Shown here: positions 17,022-25,260 of the stretch, piece after piece
How the letters are laid out: every line of letters begins with the position of its first letter
How positions within the stretch are numbered: position 1 is the first letter of the stretch
Assembly (NCBI GenBank): GCA_035363115.1
Contig: DAOSEM010000012.1
Span: 1-64,000 of the forward strand
Length of the DNA: 64,000 bases
Direction: 5' to 3'
From: Syntrophales bacterium
GTDB taxonomy: Bacteria; Desulfobacterota; Syntrophia; Syntrophales; PHBD01
Position numbers and translations under genes: made by a program
The notes under the pieces: generated by a model
The model's database searches: none
The model's input: the letters and a program-made list of their open reading frames with translations, nothing else
What the model was told of the DNA's origin: nothing

Positions 17022-18112
17022 GCTCTCAGCGCCTCCACGGTCTCCGCCACGATGTTTTCCGGAACGCCCCCGTTCAGGAAGGGAATCCCGAGTTTCTTCA
17101 GGAGGACGAAATGGATCACCGTCCCCGTCTTCTTCTTGTCCGCTTTCAGGTGGCGAAGGATCCGCTCCCGGGGAATCCCGCCGGGAATCGCCGTGGGCAG
17201 TCCGGCGCCTTCCAGCACCGCCACGAGCCGCTGCCGATCCTCTGCCGGCAGGTATCCCAGCCTCTCCGACAGGGCGGCTCCCGCGACCATGCCGATGGAC
17301 ACGGACTCGCCGTGAGACAGGGCAAATTCCGACGCAGCCTCCACGGCGTGGCCGACGGTGTGGCCGAAATTCAGGATGCGGCGGAGCCCCTTTTCCTTCT
17401 CGTCGATCTCCACGATGCCCTTCTTGATCCGGCAGGAGGCGGCGATGACCTCTTCCAGCAGGGAGGAGTCCCTGTTTTCCGCGTTTCCCAGTCCTTCCGC
17501 CACCCGGTCCAGAAGCTCCGGCTGCTCGATGGCGCCGTACTTGACGATTTCCGCCATCCCGTCCCGGTATCCCCGCTCGGGCAGCGTGTCCAGAAAGGCT
17601 GTGTCGATGAACACGCCCAGGGGCTGGTAGAACGTCCCCAGGAGGTTCTTCCCCGCCGCGGTATCGACGCCGGTCTTCCCGCCGATGCTGCTGTCCACCT
17701 GGGCCATCAGCGTCGTCGGGACCTGGACGCAGGGAATCCCGCGCATGTAGATGGAGGCCAGGAATCCCGCCAGATCCCCCACGACCCCGCCCCCCAGGGC
17801 GATCAGGGCGGAGGAGCGGTCGGCGCCCAGGGCGGTCAGCCGCTCCGCCGTCTCCAGGACCGTCCGGATGTCCTTCGAGGCCTCTCCCGGCGGGATCGGA
17901 AGCCGGTCCACCTTCAGCCCCAGTCCTTTCAGAACCGCCGCCACCCGCTCGCCGTGCAGGGTGTTCACGGTTTCGTCGGTGACGATGACATACCGGCTGA
18001 TGCCGGCGTTTTTGGCCAGGATCAGTCCCATCCGGTCGAGGATGTCCCGTCCGATGTGTACGTCGTAGGAATGCGACGTCTTGTGTTCGAGATGAACGCG
18101 GATCCGGTTCAT
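17018..18112 (-). CDS. aroB: 3-dehydroquinate synthase
   Basis: A 364-residue NAD- and metal-dependent cyclase converting DAHP to 3-dehydroquinate. The family motifs are ALGGGVVGDLAGFLASIYMRG, VPTTLMAQVDSSIGGKTGVD and the metal-binding His in NFGHTVGHAVEAAS; MAEIVKYGAI carries further active-site residues. It sits between aroF and pheA, sharing ATGA overlaps with both. Confidence 0.98.
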   Translation of the reverse strand: MNRIRVHLEHKTSHSYDVHIGRDILDRMGLILAKNAGISRYVIVTDETVNTLHGERVAAVLKGLGLKVDRLPIPPGEASKDIRTVLETAERLTALGADRSSALIALGGGVVGDLAGFLASIYMRGIPCVQVPTTLMAQVDSSIGGKTGVDTAAGKNLLGTFYQPLGVFIDTAFLDTLPERGYRDGMAEIVKYGAIEQPELLDRVAEGLGNAENRDSSLLEEVIAASCRIKKGIVEIDEKEKGLRRILNFGHTVGHAVEAASEFALSHGESVSIGMVAGAALSERLGYLPAEDRQRLVAVLEGAGLPTAIPGGIPRERILRHLKADKKKTGTVIHFVLLKKLGIPFLNGGVPENIVAETVEALRA

Positions 18113-19143
18113 TGCCGCACCCCCGACCCGTTCCCGTTGCTCATGAAGGAGGAGAGCCGCCGAATCTCCTCCATCAGCTCATAGAACGACTCCGGCCGGA
18201 GCGACTGGGGCCCGTCGCAGACGGCCTTCTCGGGCTCCGGGTGCATCTCTACGATCACCCCGTCGGCCCCGACGGCGACAGCGGCCCGGCAGAGGGGGAT
18301 CACGTATTTGGCGTGGCCGGAGGCATGGCTCGGATCGACGATCACCGGCAGGTGGGTCAGCTCCTTGAGCACGGGGACGGCGCTGATGTCGAGGGTGTTC
18401 CGCGTGGCCGTCTCGAAGGTCCGGATCCCCCGCTCGCAGAGGATCACCTCCTCGTTCCCCTCCGCGAGGATGTACTCCGCCGACATGAGCAGCTCCTCGA
18501 TGGTGGTCATCATTCCCCGCTTCAGGAGAACGGGCTTGCGAGCCTTGCCCACCTTTTTCAGGAGCGCGAAGTTCTGGACGTTCCGGGCCCCGACCTGCAG
18601 GATGTCGGTGTACTCTTCCACCAGGTCCACGTCGGCGGGGCTCATGACCTCCGTCACGACGGGAAGGCCCGTCCGCTCCCGGACCTTCTTCAGGAGCTTC
18701 AGCCCCTCCTTTTCCAAGCCCTGGAAGCTGTAGGGCGACGTCCGCGGCTTGTAGGCCCCGCCCCGGAGGATGTCCGCCCCGCCTTTTTGGGCGATGTATG
18801 CCGACTCCAGGAGCTGCTCCTCGCTCTCGACGGTGCAGGGACCGGCCATGACCACGAATTTCGGACCGCCCACGACGGCCTCGCCGATGCGGATCCGGGT
18901 GTTTTCGTCCCGGAACTCCCGGCTGGCCAGCTTGTAGGGTTTCAGGATCGGCACGATCTTCTCGACGCCGGGCAGGTATTCCGCCGACTTCAATTGGGCC
19001 TTGCCCCGGTCGTCCCCGATGGCGCCGATGATCGTTCTCTCCACGCCCCGGGACAGGTGCGTGTGATAACCGACCGATTCGACCCAGGCCGTGACGTGAT
19101 CGATCTGTCCTTCCGTCGCATTTTTTTTCATCAGGATGATCAT
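18109..19143 (-). CDS. aroF: DAHP synthase, type I-beta with N-terminal regulatory domain
   Basis: A 344-residue first enzyme of the shikimate pathway, condensing PEP with erythrose 4-phosphate. Residues 1-70 are a ferredoxin-like domain (MIILMKKNATEGQIDHV ... PILKPYKLASRE) known in this family to mediate Phe/Tyr feedback; the barrel follows with VVMAGPCTVESEEQ, LRGGAYKPRTSPYSFQG, the metal Cys in the PC motif and DPSHASGH. The ATG at 19143 has GGAGG 9 bp upstream. It is the first structural gene after the aromatic leader peptide and two terminators, overlapping aroB by ATGA. Confidence 0.97.
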   Translation of the reverse strand: MIILMKKNATEGQIDHVTAWVESVGYHTHLSRGVERTIIGAIGDDRGKAQLKSAEYLPGVEKIVPILKPYKLASREFRDENTRIRIGEAVVGGPKFVVMAGPCTVESEEQLLESAYIAQKGGADILRGGAYKPRTSPYSFQGLEKEGLKLLKKVRERTGLPVVTEVMSPADVDLVEEYTDILQVGARNVQNFALLKKVGKARKPVLLKRGMMTTIEELLMSAEYILAEGNEEVILCERGIRTFETATRNTLDISAVPVLKELTHLPVIVDPSHASGHAKYVIPLCRAAVAVGADGVIVEMHPEPEKAVCDGPQSLRPESFYELMEEIRRLSSFMSNGNGSGVRQ

Positions 19144-19161
19144 GGTTCGCTGCCTCCGTAA

Positions 19162-19197
19162 TAAAAAAGGCCGTGGAGCGTCAACACCGCCACGGCC
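19162..19197 (-). terminator. Second terminator of the aro leader
   Basis: Minus-strand GGCCGTGG (19197-19190) and CCACGGCC (19176-19169) form a stem followed by TTTTTT. It lies 19 bp upstream of the aroF start, downstream of the larger hairpin at 19203-19242, in the same layout as the trp leader. Confidence 0.8.
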
Positions 19198-19202
19198 CAA
19201 AC

Positions 19203-19242
19203 AAAAAAGCCATGGGCGGCGCCTTTCGGACTGCCCATGGCT
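19203..19242 (-). terminator. aro attenuator terminator
   Basis: A perfect 10-bp stem AGCCATGGGC / GCCCATGGCT on the minus strand (19242-19233 with 19217-19208) is followed by TTTTTT. It starts 24 nt after the stop codon of the aromatic-rich leader peptide. Confidence 0.87.
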
Positions 19243-19266
19243 TGTTTTGGCTTGATTCGGTTTTCC

Positions 19267-19350
19267 TTACCTCCTCCCAAGCGCCAGGCAGACCTGTGGG
19301 CCGAAATAATAAAAACCAAACCAGTAAGTCAGATTCAGTTTCGGCGCCAT
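19267..19350 (-). CDS. Aromatic amino acid leader peptide for the aro operon
   Basis: A 27-codon ORF, MAPKLNL then TYWFGFYYF then GPQVCLALGRR, ending in TAA. Seven of nine central codons encode Tyr, Trp or Phe (three Phe, three Tyr, one Trp). AAGGAAAAGG lies about 10 bp upstream. It precedes a strong terminator hairpin and aroF, so it reads as an attenuation leader sensing the charging of all three aromatic tRNAs, which suits control of the common shikimate pathway. I know of Phe or Trp leaders elsewhere but cannot place this mixed one in a described family. Confidence 0.82.
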   Translation of the reverse strand: MAPKLNLTYWFGFYYFGPQVCLALGRR

Positions 19351-19395
19351 GTCGGTTCTGCCTTTTCCTTTCCTTCTTCGCTCAAGAGGGTGCGA

Positions 19396-19424
19396 GAAAA
19401 ACACACGGCCAATCTTCTTGTCAA
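19396..19424 (-). promoter_or_regulatory. Candidate aro operon promoter
   Basis: A perfect TTGACA (minus, 19424-19419) with a 17-bp spacer to a poor -10, TTTTTC (19401-19396). It lies between the ade stop and the leader peptide, so transcription would begin about 40-45 bp before the leader start. Confidence 0.4.
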
Positions 19425-19509
19425 GAAAATATTTTCGGGGCATCGGTCAGGAGCCTGTCCCGGGCCTTACCCGCAAAGGATTTCGTGGAATCGGCCATGG
19501 ACGCCCCGG

Positions 19510-21192
19510 TCAATCGGACGCTTCCCCCGTGAAGAGGTCCAGGAACCGGAAGGCCCGGCCGTCGAAGAGCCCCCGGTCGCTGAGCTTCAAGTCCGGAATC
19601 ACCAGGAGCGCCAGGAAGGACTGGGTCATGAAGGGTGCCCGGAGCCGTGAGCCCATCTCTTTCGCGCGGCGCGTCAGGGCTTCATACTTGCGGGCCACGC
19701 CGTATCCGTCCTCCGTCGTCATGAGCCCTGCCACGGGGAGGGGAAGGACATCCCCGCCTTCTCCGTCGGCCAGGGAGAGCCCGCCCCGGCTCCGGATCAC
19801 CAGGTTGGCCGCCCGGGCCATGGCCTCGTCGGTCACCCCCACCACGACGACGTTGTGGGAATCATGGGCCACCGAGGAGGCGATGGCGCCCCGCTTCAGC
19901 CCGAAATTCCTCACGAATCCCACGGCCGGCGGCGTGTCCTGGTAGCGGTTGACGACGGCAACCTTCAGGACGTCCTTTTCAGGATCCGCGACGGCATGCC
20001 CGCCGGCGACACGAACCCGCTCCCGGCTACGGCCGGTGATCACCTGGCCGTCCAGGGCGTCGATGACGTTGACGAAGGGGCCCCGGACCGGGACGGCGAA
20101 ATCGCCCGGCTTTTTCTCCCCGGCCCGGAAATCGTTCATCGCCTCGACCGGCAGGGATTCGAGGAGACTCTTCCCTCTGGACGCCACCAGGCGCCCGTCC
20201 ACATAGGTCTCGAGCACCCGGAAATCATCGCCCAGGCTGTCCAGGACGACCAGGTCGGCGGGATCGCCGGGCTGGAGGAGTCCCGCCTTGAGCCCATAAT
20301 GGCGGACCGGGTGGAGGGTGGCGCACTTCAGGACCGTCATCCGGTCATAGCCCAGGCGGAAGGCCTTCCGCACCATGGCGTCCATGTGCCCCTCCGCCAG
20401 GTCGTCGGGGTGCCGGTCGTCACTGCAGAACATGCAGGAGGACGGACTTTCCGCCAGGAGCGGATGGAGGGTGTCGAAGTTGTTCGCCGCGGATCCCCAG
20501 CGAATCTGCACCTTCATCCCCAGCCGGACCTTCTGCCGCCCCTCCTCCAGCATGTACGTTTCATGATCCGTCGTGATGCCGGCGGATGCATATCTTTCCA
20601 GGTCCGCCCCCATCAGTCCCGGCGCGTGTCCGTCGATGGGCTTTCCCCGCCGCCTGGCCGCCTGAAGCTTGGCCATGACCTCCGGATCCCGGGCGATGAC
20701 CCCGGGATAGTTCATGGCCTCGCTCAGGTACAGGACCTCGGGCATGTCCAGGAGCGTCTCTACCTCCTCAAGATCGAGGCGGGCCCCGGCGGTCTCGAAT
20801 CCCGTGGCGGGCACACAGGGGGAGGCCCCGAAGTGAAACTTGAAGGGGACCCGGCGGCCGCTGTCGATCATGAACCGGACGCCGGCCACACCCAGGACGT
20901 TTGCGATTTCATGGGGATCCGAGACGGTGGCGGTGGTCCCGTGAACGACTGCCAGGCGGGCGAACTCCGAGGGAACCAGCATGGAACTCTCGATGTGGAC
21001 GTGGGCGTCCACGAACCCCGGGACAAGATAGCGGTCGCAGGCCCCGCCCTCCCGGACGATCCCGGCGATCCGGCCGCCCCGGATGACGACCGTGCCGGGA
21101 TAGATCTCGGAGCGGACAACATCGACGATGTTGCCGGAAAGAATGAGGTCTTCCTGTGCAGCCGCCGGTGAGGCAGTGGAATCATTGGGCAT
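19510..21192 (-). CDS. ade: Adenine deaminase
   Basis: A 560-residue amidohydrolase-superfamily enzyme hydrolysing adenine to hypoxanthine and ammonia in purine salvage. The metal-binding VPGFVDAHVHIESSML, FGASPCVPATGFE, GHAPGLMG, TDHETYM and FCSDDRHPDDL motifs are all those of the Ade family, and the C-terminal half with SVAHDSHNVVVVG is also present. The ATG at 21192 (AGGA just upstream) is preferred over one two codons earlier. It precedes the aro leader by about 160 bp with no clear terminator, so some read-through is possible. Confidence 0.95.
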   Translation of the reverse strand: MPNDSTASPAAAQEDLILSGNIVDVVRSEIYPGTVVIRGGRIAGIVREGGACDRYLVPGFVDAHVHIESSMLVPSEFARLAVVHGTTATVSDPHEIANVLGVAGVRFMIDSGRRVPFKFHFGASPCVPATGFETAGARLDLEEVETLLDMPEVLYLSEAMNYPGVIARDPEVMAKLQAARRRGKPIDGHAPGLMGADLERYASAGITTDHETYMLEEGRQKVRLGMKVQIRWGSAANNFDTLHPLLAESPSSCMFCSDDRHPDDLAEGHMDAMVRKAFRLGYDRMTVLKCATLHPVRHYGLKAGLLQPGDPADLVVLDSLGDDFRVLETYVDGRLVASRGKSLLESLPVEAMNDFRAGEKKPGDFAVPVRGPFVNVIDALDGQVITGRSRERVRVAGGHAVADPEKDVLKVAVVNRYQDTPPAVGFVRNFGLKRGAIASSVAHDSHNVVVVGVTDEAMARAANLVIRSRGGLSLADGEGGDVLPLPVAGLMTTEDGYGVARKYEALTRRAKEMGSRLRAPFMTQSFLALLVIPDLKLSDRGLFDGRAFRFLDLFTGEASD

Positions 21193-21236
21193 GGTCATCC
21201 TGTGAACCGGCTCCGGTGTCCATGAAAAGAATCACC

Positions 21237-21563
21237 CTACCGTTTTCGGGCATACAGGACGGTCAGCAGGATCGGAATGACGACGGATACAAAGCCGGCA
21301 TTCGAGACCGCCATGACATTCTCGGGCCGAACGTACAGGCAGGCCATGCCGATCACGGCCAGGACGACCGACCAGATCATCATGGCGCCCGCCCCGTACC
21401 GGTTGATGGCGTACCAGTTCTCCTCGGACTCGAAGGCCTTGGCAAGTCGAAAGCCGTAGATCGAGTTCCGCTTTACCTTGCCGAGGTAAAGGGGAATCGA
21501 GATCAGGAACAGCAGGATGCCGACCGCGAGCAGCGTGATGGCGGCCTTTTCATGGATGGTCAT
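21237..21563 (-). CDS. SdpI-family membrane protein
   Basis: A 108-residue protein with three hydrophobic segments and the RNSIYGFRLAKAFESEENWYAINRYGAG motif region characteristic of the SdpI C-terminal domain. SdpI of Bacillus is an immunity/signalling protein for the SDP toxin; short relatives like this one are widespread and of unknown role. It lies between ade and the TPM-domain gene on the same strand, possibly cotranscribed with the latter. Confidence 0.75.
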   Translation of the reverse strand: MTIHEKAAITLLAVGILLFLISIPLYLGKVKRNSIYGFRLAKAFESEENWYAINRYGAGAMMIWSVVLAVIGMACLYVRPENVMAVSNAGFVSVVIPILLTVLYARKR

Positions 21564-21611
21564 CAGGGGTCTCCATCTTTCGCATGCCGACCGGGGCGGC
21601 TTGGCGATGCC

Positions 21612-22403
21612 TCAGTCGTCGGTGCTGCATTCCGCACCACCGCCACCGCTGTCGCCGCCGTCAAACCCGCCGCTGTCGCTGCTCCCCGAATCGCTGCCAC
21701 CGGTGTCGCTGGAGCTGAAGCCGCTGCTCGTGCTCATCGGCTCGTAGCGGTCGTCCGAGCGGACCATGCGCCGCCCTCCCTTTTTGATCAGGACGATCAG
21801 CAGGACGATCAGGCCGATGACGCCGAAAAAAACAAGCGTGGCCACGACAAAGACCGAGTGCGGGCTGACCGGAGCCTTCTTCGGAGTCGGCTTCACGCCT
21901 CCGGACGCCTTCGCGTCCTCCTCGATCACCCGGGAGACGGCAAGAAGGGCGTTCTCCAACCCGGTCCCGTAATCCTTCTTCTTCAGGTGGGGGGCCACAT
22001 CGCGGCGGAGGATCTCGCCGACCTTCCCGTCCGGGAGGATCCCCTCCACGCCGTAGCCCGTCTCGATGCGGATCTTCTTTTCCTTCACGGCGAAGAAGAT
22101 GAGGACGCCCTTGTTTTCCCCCTTCTTCCCGATGCCCCAGGCGCGGTAGAGGCGGTTGACGTAATCGGACAGGTAATTTTCACCGATCGTCGGCATCGTG
22201 ACGACCACGACGGACGTTCCCGTCGTATTCAGCACCTGCCTCGCCTTCGCCTCCATCCTCTGTACCACGTCCGGGGGAATGAGGTTGGCGAAGTCGTTGA
22301 TCTGTCCCCGGTGGGCGGGGAATTCATCCGCCCCGGGAACGGAAGAGACAAACATCCCGAGGAGCAAAACGACGAGCACAAAAGGGAGAAGCCGCTTCTT
22401 CAT
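21612..22403 (-). CDS. TPM-domain (YgcG-like) secreted/membrane protein
   Basis: A 263-residue protein with a signal peptide (first 24 residues), a TPM domain at about 28-155 (INDFANLIPPDVVQRMEAKARQ, GIGKKGENKGVLIFFAVKEKKIRIETGYGVEGILPDG split over residues), one transmembrane helix near 185-210 and a low-complexity Ser/Gly/Asp tail. TPM proteins are linked to photosystem repair in plants but are of unclear role in bacteria. The ATG at 22403 has AAGGGG upstream; 33 upstream residues are unsupported. Confidence 0.85.
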   Translation of the reverse strand: MKKRLLPFVLVVLLLGMFVSSVPGADEFPAHRGQINDFANLIPPDVVQRMEAKARQVLNTTGTSVVVVTMPTIGENYLSDYVNRLYRAWGIGKKGENKGVLIFFAVKEKKIRIETGYGVEGILPDGKVGEILRRDVAPHLKKKDYGTGLENALLAVSRVIEEDAKASGGVKPTPKKAPVSPHSVFVVATLVFFGVIGLIVLLIVLIKKGGRRMVRSDDRYEPMSTSSGFSSSDTGGSDSGSSDSGGFDGGDSGGGGAECSTDD

Positions 22404-22817
22404 GATCGCCCCTTTCCTGCCTTTCCGTGTGGCCCGGATGCCGCCGTATCCGGACCCGTGACATCGGCCTAAACGATCTAGACCATCTCCGGCTCGTGAC
22501 ACTCCGTCGCCACGGGGATCCCCTTCCCGTCATTGCAATGCACGCTGTATAGCGCAGCACGACCGAAGATGCCACCAAAACCAAATTCATAAAAAATATT
22601 CAATAATAAAGCTTGCATTCCTGCAACCGAACCGGTAGGGTGCCCCCCAGTCGATGTTCAGTATCTGTTTGTAGCTCACAAATTGCAGAAAAGTCGACCG
22701 CACAGACCACCGAGATGGAATGTGCGGTTTTCATATGCACAGACGGCTACCATCCGATCGGACCGGCAACAAATCAGATGGTTCCATCGAGGAACCAAAC
22801 ACAAAGGAGCGTTAAAG
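22404..22817 (+). promoter_or_regulatory. Intergenic region and structured leader of second csp gene
   Basis: No gene is seen here. The part before the csp gene has CCGCACA (22698-22704) pairing with TGTGCGG (22721-22727) followed by TTTT, again a terminator-like hairpin within the leader, and a second small hairpin GGTTCC/GGAACC at 22780-22796. The layout parallels the leader of the first csp gene although the sequences differ. Confidence 0.45.
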
Positions 22818-23018
22818 ATGTCAGAAGGAAGAGTGAAGTGGTTCAATGATTCGAAGGGTTTTGGCTTCATCGAGCAAGACGGGGGGAAAGACGTTTTTGT
22901 GCATCATTCCGCCATCCAGGCAGAGGGCTTCAAGTCCCTGGCCGAGGGTGATCGGGTAAGCTTTGATGTTGTTGCCGGCCCCAAGGGTCCGGCAGCGGAA
23001 AATGTCCGCAAGCTGTAA
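22818..23018 (+). CDS. csp: Cold-shock protein (CspA family), second copy
   Basis: A 66-residue cold-shock domain with RNP1 KGFGFIEQD and RNP2 VFVHHSAI, closely similar to the protein at 3050. AAAGGAG lies 8 bp upstream of the ATG. Single-stranded nucleic acid binding and RNA chaperoning are the family role. Terminated by the hairpin at 23042. Confidence 0.97.
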   Translation: MSEGRVKWFNDSKGFGFIEQDGGKDVFVHHSAIQAEGFKSLAEGDRVSFDVVAGPKGPAAENVRKL

Positions 23019-23041
23019 GAACTGAGGTTTGCCTCGCATAC

Positions 23042-23073
23042 AAAAGCTCCCCCATTCCGGGGGGGCTTTTTTG
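23042..23073 (+). terminator. Intrinsic terminator after second csp gene
   Basis: AAAGCTCCCCC pairs with GGGGGGGCTTT (one G-T pair, loop ATTCC) and runs into TTTTTT. Confidence 0.85.
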
Positions 23074-23243
23074 TTGTCCGGTCATCTGCTCGCCCCACAC
23101 CGCGGTCAATCTTCCATTGACACTCCGGACCGATTCCCGTATCGTCAGTTGGATACAAATCTCCAATAATCCTGGGCGATTCGAACGGTCTACGGCAGCG
23201 CAACCATGTTCTTCCATGCTCCCGGACACACGGATTTCCTCCG

Positions 23244-23948
23244 ATGAACGCTTCACGCCTTGAATTCCTGTCCGGCGTCCGCGCCCAGTTGCCGCTTCTT
23301 CTCGGCGTCGTGCCCTTCGGTTTGATCTACGGCGCCCTCGCTGTCCAGGTGGGCGTCCCCGCGTCGATCGCCCAGGCCATGTCGTCGGTGGTCTTCGCGG
23401 GGTCCGCTCAGTTCATTGCGGCACCGTTGATCGTCGCCTCCACGCCCGCCCTGATCCTCATCCTGACCGTCTTCGTCGTGAACCTGCGCCATCTGCTGTA
23501 CAGCGCATCGGTTGCTCCATACCTTGAACACCTGTCGCCTTCCTGGAAGGTGCTCCTCTCCTATCTCCTGACCGACGAGGCCTACGCGGTCAGTATCGCC
23601 CATTTCCAAAAAGCGGGGGACGGAACAAACCGGCACTGGTTCCTCTTCGGCGCGGGCATCACTCTCTGGGCCTCGTGGCAGATCAGCACCGCCGTCGGAA
23701 TCTTCATCGGCGCGCGGGTGCCCCCGGAGTGGTCCCTTGATTTCGCCCTGCCACTGACATTCATCGCGATTCTGGTTCCCATGGTGAAGCACCGGGCCCA
23801 CGCGACAGCCGCCCTCGTGGCCGCCGCCGGTGGCGTTGCCGCCTTCGTGCTTCCGTTCAAACTGGCCTACATCATCGCCTCGCTGGGGGGTATTGCGGCG
23901 GGAATGGCTGTTTTCGCATGGATGGAGAGACGATGGACGGCACGTTGA
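23244..23948 (+). CDS. azlC: AzlC-family branched-chain amino acid exporter, large subunit
   Basis: A 234-residue membrane protein with about six to seven hydrophobic segments and the AzlC pattern: PLLLGVVPFGLIYGALAVQVG, SSVVFAGSAQFIA and NLRHLLYSASVAPYL. AzlC with AzlD forms a two-component exporter of branched-chain amino acids (BrnFE type). The azlD gene follows with a 16-nt overlap. Confidence 0.93.
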   Translation: MNASRLEFLSGVRAQLPLLLGVVPFGLIYGALAVQVGVPASIAQAMSSVVFAGSAQFIAAPLIVASTPALILILTVFVVNLRHLLYSASVAPYLEHLSPSWKVLLSYLLTDEAYAVSIAHFQKAGDGTNRHWFLFGAGITLWASWQISTAVGIFIGARVPPEWSLDFALPLTFIAILVPMVKHRAHATAALVAAAGGVAAFVLPFKLAYIIASLGGIAAGMAVFAWMERRWTAR

Positions 23949-24265
23949 ACATCTGGGCGGCCATCGCCGCCTGCGGAATCGTCACGTTCCTGACGCGGCT
24001 TTCCTTCATCGCCGTGCACGGCCGCGTGCACATGCCGGAATGGTTCCAGCACATGCTGACCTTCGTGCCGGTTGCCGTCCTGTCGGCCATCGCGCTGCCC
24101 GAGATCGTGATCCACAACGGCTCGATCAACTGGTCTCCCCTGAATCCGAAGCTGCTCGGGCCGGCCTTGGCGGTCGCGGTGGCCTGGCGCACGAAAAACG
24201 TCTGGGGAACAATTGCGGCGGGAATGGCGGCCATGTGGGGGCTCCGCCTTCTCATCGGGGCCTGA
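23933..24265 (+). CDS. azlD: AzlD-family exporter small subunit
   Basis: A 110-residue protein with four hydrophobic segments and the AzlD features ACGIVTFLTRLSFI and PVAVLSAIALPEI. The ATG at 23933 follows GGAGAG and is preferred over an ATG five codons earlier. It overlaps azlC by 16 nt, supporting coupled synthesis of the pair. Confidence 0.92.
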   Translation: MDGTLNIWAAIAACGIVTFLTRLSFIAVHGRVHMPEWFQHMLTFVPVAVLSAIALPEIVIHNGSINWSPLNPKLLGPALAVAVAWRTKNVWGTIAAGMAAMWGLRLLIGA

Positions 24266-24280
24266 CCTGATTTCCCCAGG

Positions 24281-24832
24281 TTATCGCTGATAGAACTCAG
24301 AATGTCCCAGGTGGTGGTCGAAATTCTTCCGGTACAGGTCCGCCACTTCTTCCGACCGGATGATCTGAAGGTTCTCGGCGTTCTTCTCCTCCGCCGCCTT
24401 CGTGAAATTGAAGGAGCCGGTGATCACCCGTTTCCGGTCGATGATCATGATCTTGTTGTGGGCGATGGCATGGACGCTGTCGATGTAGACCGGGATCCCC
24501 GCATGGACCAGGAAGGTGGCGGAGGTGTATTCCCTTCCCTGCTGGCTCTTGTCCATAATCGCCACGACCCTCACGCCCCGCCGGTGGGCACTCACGAGCG
24601 CCCGGGCGATGGGAGCGGAGGTGAAGGAATAGGCCTGGATCAGGATCTCCGAGCGGGCATCCTCGATCTCCCGGATGATGGCCTGTGTGCACCCGCCGCG
24701 CGGCGAGAAATAGATGTCCATCGAGGGGATGTGCCGGAACGTGTCCGCCGCGACGGCGGCCGGGGTGAGGCAAACGATCATCAGGCATGAGACAAGGCAA
24801 ATGGCTGTGATGGAATCGACGATCCTTCTCAT
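24281..24832 (-). CDS. Phospholipase D-family protein, secreted
   Basis: A 183-residue protein with a signal peptide (about 28 residues ending AAVAA) and one HKD motif, HNKIMIIDRKRVITGSFNF. A single HKD with this length matches Nuc-type endonucleases or small PLD-like hydrolases that work as dimers. It probably acts in the periplasm on nucleic acid or phospholipid; the substrate is not evident. Convergent with azlCD. Confidence 0.85.
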   Translation of the reverse strand: MRRIVDSITAICLVSCLMIVCLTPAAVAADTFRHIPSMDIYFSPRGGCTQAIIREIEDARSEILIQAYSFTSAPIARALVSAHRRGVRVVAIMDKSQQGREYTSATFLVHAGIPVYIDSVHAIAHNKIMIIDRKRVITGSFNFTKAAEEKNAENLQIIRSEEVADLYRKNFDHHLGHSEFYQR

Positions 24833-24996
24833 ACATGATACCTATGGAGTGGCAGAGGTTGTCTCGTTATAGCGAAAAAAAAGGGCGATGCAATGACAAA
24901 AGTCCCGGAGAAGACGCCGGCCGTACGTCGGCGAAAGGCTCCATCGCCACCAACCAGGAAGATGCCGGTAGGCAGGGTACAAAGGGGAGGCACATC

Positions 24997-25245
24997 ATGA
25001 AGGCGTTAAAGGTTCTGAAGCTGGGACTGTCGGGCGTTCTCTTCGCCATCGGCCTGACCGGCTTCCTGATCGTCCTGAAACAGGGGGTCCTGATTTCCGG
25101 AGACGTGCCGGGGCACGAACCTCTCTACACGACCGGCTGGTCCCTCTTCTTCTTTCTGATGCTGGGGGTCCCGTGCCTCCTGGCGACCGTGTTCGGAGCG
25201 CTGCCCTGGATCGCCTGGCTGCGGGAAAAACGGCAGGGGAACTAG
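24997..25245 (+). CDS. Small two-helix membrane protein
   Basis: An 82-residue protein with two hydrophobic segments (about residues 8-28 and 46-70) separated by a short polar loop. AAAGGGGAGG sits upstream of the ATG. I do not recognise a family. It is flanked by a divergent PLD-family gene and a convergent gene, so it is a single-gene unit. Confidence 0.6.
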   Translation: MKALKVLKLGLSGVLFAIGLTGFLIVLKQGVLISGDVPGHEPLYTTGWSLFFFLMLGVPCLLATVFGALPWIAWLREKRQGN

Positions 25246-25260
25246 GTCGGATGGGTTCTT

